Positions 7,098 to 11,358 of a stretch of DNA of 11,358 bases are shown here, in pieces (position 1 is the stretch's first letter; the number at the start of each line of letters is the position of its first letter). A program made the position numbers and the translations under genes. This stretch comes from Nitrososphaeria archaeon (GTDB lineage Archaea > Thermoproteota > Nitrososphaeria > Conexivisphaerales > UBA164). The notes under the pieces are model-generated. The model was not told the origin of the DNA, did no database searches, and saw only the letters and a program-made list of their open reading frames with translations. The DNA is taken from positions 1 to 11,358 of the forward strand of contig JARVJW010000058.1 in the NCBI GenBank assembly GCA_029775955.1, given 5' to 3'.

Positions 7098-10000
7098 TTA
7101 TATCTCCTCCTTGATGACAACTCTGGGAGCTATCCCAAGGCTCATTATCTCCTGCAAAAGCAGCTTGAAAGCATATGCTACATTTACTGGTACGATTTTT
7201 ACGTCGGATCCATCCTGTGGGCATTCTAGCTTTTTAGTCTTTGCATTAAAATGCGCAAGCAGGCCGCATTTGGAGCATATATATACAGTAGTTTTATCTG
7301 ATTCTTCAAGTAACCTGTCCTTGAGCACCATTGAAGCACCATATGCAACTAGGCAATCCCTCTCCATTTCTCCAAATCTAAGACCGCCGCCACGAGACCT
7401 TCCCTCAGTTGGCTGCCTAGTGAGCATCTGCACCTGGCCTCTGGCCCTCGCATGCAACTTATCTGCAACCATGTGGTGTAGCTTCTGGTAGTAAACTACC
7501 CCAATATATACCTGCGCGACAAACTTCTTTCCAGTAACCCCATCGTACATGACCTCCTTACCGGTTGGCGAGAACCCGTACCTTTTTAGTGTTTCTTGCA
7601 GGCTGTTCACATCTTCGCCCTCAAATGGCGAGCCATCAACCTCCTTTCCCCTTAATGATGCTGCCTTGCCAGCTATTGATTCCAGAAACTGACCGACGGT
7701 CATCCTGGAGGGAAAGGCGTGCGGATTTATTATTATATCAGGAATTACCCCATCCTCCGTATATGGCATGTCTTCGGGACTGATTATCATCCCTATAACA
7801 CCCTTCTGCCCATGCCTTGATGCAAACTTGTCACCAAGTTCTGGTATTCTGTGGTCTCTGACCCTCACTTTATAAAGCCTGTTTCCCTCTACTGATTGCG
7901 TAAGGACAACGTTGTCAACTGTTCCCTCCTCACTAGGTCTCATTGTAACTGATGTATCTCTCAGGTAAAGCCCATGGGCTTCTATTCCCTTGTATTCTTC
8001 GCTGAACCTTGGAGGACTGAGCCTTGCTATTACTACGTCACCACCCTTTAGGTCAGCATTTGCGTATACAACACCATCCCCCTCTAGATTTCTATAATAT
8101 TTCTCTCCCTTGTAACCTCTTACATTGCTGTCAGGAGATGGTATTTCGAACTTATCCTTCAACCCACCCAGGTACTGTTGTGCCTCTGCTTCATAAAGCC
8201 TGTAAAAATATGATCTTCCTATACCCCTTTCAATACTTGCCCTGTTCATAACTATTGCGTCTTCAATATTGTAACCCTCAAAGCTTAGCACCGCTACAAC
8301 AGCGTTAAATCCTGTAGGTGCGCTGTCCATGTTCAGCAACTTTACAGCCTTAGTTGTGACCATAGGTTTCTGTGGATACTCAAGCATGTGTTGCCGCACA
8401 TAAAGAGTCTGATTAATGTTGGCAATTGAAAAGCCAAGGGCCTGCTTTGCCATTGCTGACTCGTACGTATTCCTTGGGGACTGGTTATGTTCAGGGAAGG
8501 GTATTATCGAAGCTACGGCTCCAAGCATTGCTGGTGGATAGATTTCCATATGGGTTGTTTCAGCATTGATATGATATTCATCAATAGCAACCAGGCAGTT
8601 CTCCTCTTCATCCGCGTCTATCAGCTCAATAATACCATCTAAAAGAAGGTCTCTCCAGTTTATCTCGCCTCTAGCAATTCTTTCTACGTGCTCGTCAGTG
8701 AGTTTGGGCTTTCCATTTAATACAATAGCCAGTGGCCTCATTACCCTGCCGGAATTAGCGCTTACCATTAACCTTCTCTCACCACGTGAGTCAGTTGGAT
8801 TGTAAATAGAAATGCTCACATCAAACGGCAGTTCACCCCTCCTCCTCATCTCCTTCAGCTTTTTTGCTGCAGAATCAACATCATCAGTATGTCCTATTAA
8901 CCTGCCTTCAAAAAAGACCTTATAGCCATTTTCAGACATAACTTTTTCAATTTTCTCTTTAATGCTGGAAAAGTCATGAGAAACAGATATAACTGCAGAA
9001 AGAGCCAAGTTCTTTACCAGACCACAGTTACTTCCTTCTGGTGTCTCAGTCGGACATATTCTTCCAAATTGTGTGCCATGCAGTTCCCTTGCCTCAAAGT
9101 TAGGCTGGGTCCTGCTAAGGGGTGATTGTATCCTCCTAAGATGGCTTATAGTGGAGAGCCTATTTGTCCTGTCCAACAGCTGTGTAATTCCAACCCTTCC
9201 CCTCCCCCAGTTTCCAGTGGCTATTGCATTGGTCACTTTGTCGGTTATAATCCCTGGTCTGATCACTGCCTGAACAACGCTTGGACCCTTTTTTTGCCCT
9301 GCCCTGTCCAACTGATACTTCATATCTCTGGTGAGGTTTCTCATGCTAGTCCTGAAAATATCAGCCAGTTGTTCGCCTGCAAACTTGATAACTTTATTCC
9401 CATAATGGTCACGGTCGTCCTGATGCACATATCCCAGCTTCAGCTGTATCAACTTGCTTGCCATTTCAGACAAAAACATCGCCTTGTCAAACCTCTTTAA
9501 GGGTTCCCTGCCGAGGTGTGGAAGCAGGTATGCGTCAATTAGCTGCTCTGCCCTCTTTACCCTTATTTCATCAACCTGCCCATGGGCAATTCTATTACCA
9601 ATGAACATTATAGCATCCTGCTGTGAAAGCACGCCTTCCGATTTCTCCAAACTGGGCACCATTTCTTCCTGTATTTCTTCCATTGATGATATAGCTTGTG
9701 CTATGTCAGAATCCTTTGTAATTCCCAGGGCACGCATCAAAACTACATAGGGAATTTCTGTGGGCATTACCGGTATCCTTACGTAAATGGCATTGTCATT
9801 TTTCATGAACATGTCTACCTTGGACCTGAACCCAACAATAGAAGAGTGCACAACAGCCCTAAAAGTTATTGCACTTCCAAGCTTTTCTCGACTTACAAGT
9901 ATCTTATTTGGTGACATGTCCTCCAATCCAATTATTATCCTTTCGCTGCCATTTATTATAAAATATCCACCGGGGTCATTCGGGTCCTCCCCCACATCTA

Positions 10001-10418
10001 TCAGTTCCTGTTCTGATAGGCCATGGAGCACACAAATGTCTGACTTGACCATGACAGGTAGGTTGCCAATATAAGATTTAAACGGACGGTTTATTGAAGG
10101 GTCATTATCAACTATTTGCATGTTAAGGTACAGCGGAGCAGCATAAGTCAAGTTCCTCAACCTTGCCTCACGAGGCTGTATGTAATTTTCAGAACCGTCA
10201 TGCTCGGTCACCCTTGGCCTTCCTATTTCAATTTTACCTAACTTTATTTTATAATTTCCAAAATTGGTTTCCACATTAACTTCTTCGATTTCATCAATTA
10301 TACTTTGAATTCCTTTCCTGATAAATTCATTATATGAACTCAAATGCTGCCTGGCAATTCCTTCAGATTTAAGCATATTTTCTATTATTGACCAGCGTCT
10401 TTCAAAAACAGGATTCAT
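7098..10418 (-). CDS. rpoB: DNA-directed RNA polymerase subunit B, unsplit (Rpo2)
   Basis: This is the second-largest RNA polymerase subunit, 1106 residues, equivalent to eukaryotic Rpb2 and bacterial beta; it is not divided into B' and B'' as in many Euryarchaeota. Recognisable blocks are the fork-loop region RRIQSPLSRTQPNFEAR and ICPTETPEGSNCGLVKNLAL around 428-473, FPEHNQSPRNTYESAMAKQA at 641-660, FEGYNIEDAI at 713-722, the active-site block LGDKFASRHGQKGVIG at 861-876, and RQPTEGRSRGGGLRFGEMER at 1001-1020. The C-terminal clamp zinc site has C1048, C1051 and C1066, but the expected fourth cysteine position is D1069. The ATG overlaps the rpoH stop as ATGA, with GGTGGT 6 nt upstream, so translation is probably coupled. 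No frameshift or truncation is seen. Confidence 0.99.
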   Translation of the reverse strand: MNPVFERRWSIIENMLKSEGIARQHLSSYNEFIRKGIQSIIDEIEEVNVETNFGNYKIKLGKIEIGRPRVTEHDGSENYIQPREARLRNLTYAAPLYLNMQIVDNDPSINRPFKSYIGNLPVMVKSDICVLHGLSEQELIDVGEDPNDPGGYFIINGSERIIIGLEDMSPNKILVSREKLGSAITFRAVVHSSIVGFRSKVDMFMKNDNAIYVRIPVMPTEIPYVVLMRALGITKDSDIAQAISSMEEIQEEMVPSLEKSEGVLSQQDAIMFIGNRIAHGQVDEIRVKRAEQLIDAYLLPHLGREPLKRFDKAMFLSEMASKLIQLKLGYVHQDDRDHYGNKVIKFAGEQLADIFRTSMRNLTRDMKYQLDRAGQKKGPSVVQAVIRPGIITDKVTNAIATGNWGRGRVGITQLLDRTNRLSTISHLRRIQSPLSRTQPNFEARELHGTQFGRICPTETPEGSNCGLVKNLALSAVISVSHDFSSIKEKIEKVMSENGYKVFFEGRLIGHTDDVDSAAKKLKEMRRRGELPFDVSISIYNPTDSRGERRLMVSANSGRVMRPLAIVLNGKPKLTDEHVERIARGEINWRDLLLDGIIELIDADEEENCLVAIDEYHINAETTHMEIYPPAMLGAVASIIPFPEHNQSPRNTYESAMAKQALGFSIANINQTLYVRQHMLEYPQKPMVTTKAVKLLNMDSAPTGFNAVVAVLSFEGYNIEDAIVMNRASIERGIGRSYFYRLYEAEAQQYLGGLKDKFEIPSPDSNVRGYKGEKYYRNLEGDGVVYANADLKGGDVVIARLSPPRFSEEYKGIEAHGLYLRDTSVTMRPSEEGTVDNVVLTQSVEGNRLYKVRVRDHRIPELGDKFASRHGQKGVIGMIISPEDMPYTEDGVIPDIIINPHAFPSRMTVGQFLESIAGKAASLRGKEVDGSPFEGEDVNSLQETLKRYGFSPTGKEVMYDGVTGKKFVAQVYIGVVYYQKLHHMVADKLHARARGQVQMLTRQPTEGRSRGGGLRFGEMERDCLVAYGASMVLKDRLLEESDKTTVYICSKCGLLAHFNAKTKKLECPQDGSDVKIVPVNVAYAFKLLLQEIMSLGIAPRVVIKEEI
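7104..7110 (-). promoter_or_regulatory. Strong Shine-Dalgarno of rpoA inside rpoB tail
   Basis: On the minus strand GGAGGAG stands 9 nt before the rpoA ATG. It is formed by the penultimate codons of rpoB (Lys-Glu-Glu-Ile), so one stretch serves as both protein code and ribosome binding site. It matches the archaeal 16S anti-Shine-Dalgarno almost perfectly and is the strongest such motif I found in the operon. It fixes the rpoA start. Confidence 0.8.
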
Positions 10419-10657
10419 TCTTCTACCACCAACCTGTAATATTCTGATGCTCCAGCAGTCTCGCTAGATCTTATAATTTTCAATATATCGCCTGGCTTGG
10501 CACCAATTGCCCTAACGACGGGGTCAGACACGCGGATTTTGGGAAGCTGATCTTGCTTTGCATGATATATCTCAAGCACAGTTTTTGCTTCCTCCGGTGA
10601 CAACACAACATGCTGAGGAACATACGTATGTTTTAAAATATCAACCTTAGAAGACAT
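10415..10657 (-). CDS. rpoH: DNA-directed RNA polymerase subunit H (Rpo5)
   Basis: This is subunit H, 80 residues, equal to the C-terminal assembly domain of eukaryotic Rpb5; archaea lack the N-terminal Rpb5 domain, so the length is normal. Conserved features are HTYVPQHVVLSPEEA near the start, then LPKIRVSDPVVRAIGAKPGD, and the end with ILKIIRSSETAG and YYRLVVEE. It binds the lower jaw of the polymerase through subunit A. It is the first gene of the operon, ahead of rpoB with a 4-nt ATGA overlap, the usual archaeal order. No Shine-Dalgarno is evident before its ATG. With a TATA-like box about 40 nt upstream this suggests a very short 5' leader, which is common for first genes in archaeal operons. 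Confidence 0.97.
   Translation of the reverse strand: MSSKVDILKHTYVPQHVVLSPEEAKTVLEIYHAKQDQLPKIRVSDPVVRAIGAKPGDILKIIRSSETAGASEYYRLVVEE
10425..10430 (-). promoter_or_regulatory. Shine-Dalgarno of rpoB inside rpoH tail
   Basis: GGTGGT on the minus strand lies 6 nt before the rpoB ATG and overlaps the final rpoH codons. Spacing and sequence are good, which supports both the ATG chosen for rpoB and translational coupling through the ATGA overlap. Confidence 0.65.
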
Positions 10658-10694
10658 ACTAATTATTTCGCCAACTATTGCTTCAATATTTGTG

Positions 10695-10704
10695 AATATT
10701 TAAG
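10695..10704 (-). promoter_or_regulatory. Proximal TATA box candidate for the rpoH-rpoB-rpoA operon
   Basis: On the minus strand the sequence reads CTTAAATATT, preceded by the purine-rich ATAAAG that could act as a BRE. An archaeal transcription start is normally about 25 nt downstream of the box, here near 10672-10676, which would leave a leader of about 15-19 nt before the rpoH ATG. The match and spacing are plausible, and no other gene lies between. The region is AT-rich, so chance matches are easy. Confidence 0.45.
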
Positions 10705-10802
10705 CTTTATGGTCAATATTTTAGCGTTTTTCAATCTAGGGGTATGGGACGCTATTCTAACATTATTTACTATAACAAAAAACATAACGCTATTTGCCGC
10801 TG

Positions 10803-10812
10803 TTTTATAAAG
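10803..10812 (-). promoter_or_regulatory. Distal TATA box candidate upstream of rpoH
   Basis: The minus strand reads CTTTATAAAA, closer to the consensus archaeal TATA box than the proximal candidate. A start about 25 nt downstream would give a leader of roughly 120 nt before rpoH. The element is nearly palindromic, so it could also work on the plus strand. It may be an alternative promoter of the operon; this is inferred from sequence only. Confidence 0.35.
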
Positions 10813-10831
10813 AGACAAATAAACTTCCCGA

Positions 10832-10838
10832 TTTATAT
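10832..10838 (+). promoter_or_regulatory. TATA-like box facing away from the rpo operon
   Basis: The plus strand has TTTATAT, a good archaeal TATA-like heptamer. Expected transcription would begin near 10858-10862. That is about 15 nt before an ATG with a good Shine-Dalgarno at 10875, so the elements have the right order and spacing for a divergent transcript. No recognised gene follows. Confidence 0.3.
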
Positions 10839-10846
10839 GCATAGTA

Positions 10847-10894
10847 GGCTGACAACGATATAGTAAGGAGATCAATGATTATATCAGCAGAGCC
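10847..10894 (+). other. Inverted repeat around the small ORF start
   Basis: GATATA at 10857-10862 can pair with TATATC at 10880-10885, and an outer GGCT at 10847-10850 with AGCC at 10891-10894. The 17-nt loop holds the AAGGAG and the ATG at 10875. If transcribed on the plus strand, the start site would sit in the loop of a weak, AU-rich hairpin. This could equally be chance. Confidence 0.25.
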
Positions 10895-11021
10895 ATCCAA
10901 AAAAGGGATTGGAGGACTTAGCAGAGGGCGCTCACAAGAAAAATGTTCAGAGAATATGAAGAAAGTTCTTATACAATTTGCCAGAGCTTGGCGCACAGTA
11001 GGATGCAGAGAGGCGGCTTAG
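10875..11021 (+). CDS. Possible 48-residue small ORF, unrecognised
   Basis: An ATG frame of 48 codons ends in TAG. AAGGAG stands four bases before the ATG and a TATA-like box is 37 nt farther upstream. The product is basic (many K and R, including GLSRGRSQEK and FARAWRT), with two cysteines, no membrane segment and no motif I know. The same DNA has similar-length frames on the minus strand, and other plus frames have stops at about random frequency. The only support is therefore the initiation signals. It may be a small protein, a remnant or nothing. Confidence 0.2.
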   Translation: MIISAEPSKKGIGGLSRGRSQEKCSENMKKVLIQFARAWRTVGCREAA

Positions 11022-11073
11022 CTCACAAGCTACTAAGGATAACAAATTGATAGCCTTTGAAGATTCCGAACGT

Positions 11074-11148
11074 GGCGAATTTGGCATAGGCAATAATGGA
11101 CTCTTAGGGACAACTTCGCCAACTAACTGCCTATAAGGAAAAAAGGCA
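11074..11148 (+). other. Crossing inverted repeats, possible RNA pseudoknot or switch
   Basis: GGCGAA at 11074-11079 is complementary to TTCGCC at 11115-11120. ATAGGCA at 11086-11092 is complementary to TGCCTAT at 11128-11134. The order of the four arms makes the two stems cross, so they would form a pseudoknot or exclude each other. TGCCT at 11128-11132 can also pair with AGGCA at about 11143-11147, a third competing option. No known RNA family is recognised and no terminator-like T-run follows. Confidence 0.25.
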
Positions 11149-11358
11149 CGGGCTGGTATCAATTCAGCGACATCTCAGAAATGTTCTTGATAGTTCCGAA
11201 GAAACCTGACGAACTAACGTATTCGTGCATGTGGCTTATCCTTGGCAGGGAAACTGCGCGTAACATTCTGCTGTAGGTGGTCAGCACGTGTATGAACTTC
11301 CTCTAATGCACAGGCGGATAAGTTTGACCTATAAAGTAAGAAGCCGTAGGCTACTGTT

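Larger units (their letters stand above)
10740..11358. other. Region without recognisable gene upstream of rpoH
   Basis: About 600 nt hold no protein I recognise. Open frames on both strands are short (the longest is 71 codons on the minus strand at 10947-11162) and stops appear at about chance frequency. I looked for tRNA T-loop signals, a conserved RNase P RNA core and an SRP RNA core and found none convincing. It may be intergenic sequence, an eroded gene or an unknown RNA. The tight packing of the operon beside it makes this stretch unusual within the window. Confidence 0.5.

Noticed and set aside
1793..10074. Many plus-strand open frames of 60-144 codons opposite the operon
   Set aside because: They lie antisense to strongly conserved genes and their compositions reflect the complementary coding strand. 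None shows a domain or conserved motif.
10955..11020. Resemblance to RNase P RNA core motifs (GAAGAAAGTTC and CAGAGAGGCGGCTTA)
   Set aside because: The two motifs match the conserved regions only partly and stand about 60 nt apart, far too close for the usual spacing in this RNA. The other conserved regions were not found.
11020..11130. Plus-strand frame reading DSERGEFGIGNNGLLG, faintly like a TFB zinc ribbon
   Set aside because: The cysteines that define the ribbon are absent, the frame is closed by stops on both sides and the rest of a TFB is not visible, so chance similarity is more likely than a pseudogene.
11128..11148. Terminator-like hairpin TGCCT/AGGCA with a T-run on the minus strand
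   Set aside because: The T-run is inside the loop rather than after the stem, no gene ends nearby on the minus strand, and archaeal terminators usually need only T-runs after a gene.
10805..11162. Minus-strand frames of 63 and 71 codons (and a 66-codon frame at 10675-10875) upstream of rpoH
   Set aside because: They overlap each other, lack recognisable motifs and convincing ribosome binding sites, and are of a length expected by chance in non-coding DNA. The 66-codon frame also covers the likely rpo promoter.

Overview
The window carries one archaeal transcription and translation operon on the minus strand. In transcription order (right to left) it is rpoH, rpoB, rpoA, rpl30e, nusA, rps12, rps7, and then a gene for a PIN-ATPase-KH protein. 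The organism is most probably a thaumarchaeon (Nitrososphaeria) or a close TACK relative. RpoA is a single uninterrupted chain of 1247 residues, whereas most archaea split it into A' and A'' genes, and the unsplit form is a known mark of Thaumarchaeota and some neighbouring lineages. The S7 sequence also looks thaumarchaeal from memory. Both lineage statements are recognition and inference, not search results.

Layout. Positions 1-46 are a short edge with no assignable gene. Positions 47-1585 encode the PIN-ATPase-KH protein, and 1586-3350 encode S7, S12, archaeal NusA and L30e. Positions 3351-7094 encode RNA polymerase subunit A (Rpo1), 7098-10418 subunit B (Rpo2, also unsplit), and 10415-10657 subunit H (Rpo5). 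The eight genes are packed with gaps of at most 3 nt or overlaps of 4 to 11 nt, so they are very probably co-transcribed and translationally coupled. Several Shine-Dalgarno-like motifs lie inside the last codons of the preceding gene. Positions 10658-11358 contain the probable operon promoter(s), followed by about 550-600 nt in which I recognise no gene. That stretch has a plus-strand TATA-like box, a weak 48-codon frame with a good ribosome binding site, and some inverted repeats.

How the genes work together: subunits H, B and A form the assembly and catalytic core of RNA polymerase. NusA is an RNA-binding elongation factor that acts on it. S12, S7 and L30e tie polymerase synthesis to ribosome synthesis. 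The last gene joins a nuclease-type PIN domain, a secretion-type (PilT/VirB11-like) ATPase core and an RNA-binding KH domain, so a role in RNA handling or quality control is a reasonable inference.

Most of the window is ordinary core machinery. The items I find most worth a second look are an apparently missing fourth zinc ligand in the RpoB C-terminal zinc site, the PIN-ATPase-KH gene at the operon end, and the gene-free upstream region with its mutually exclusive RNA pairings.
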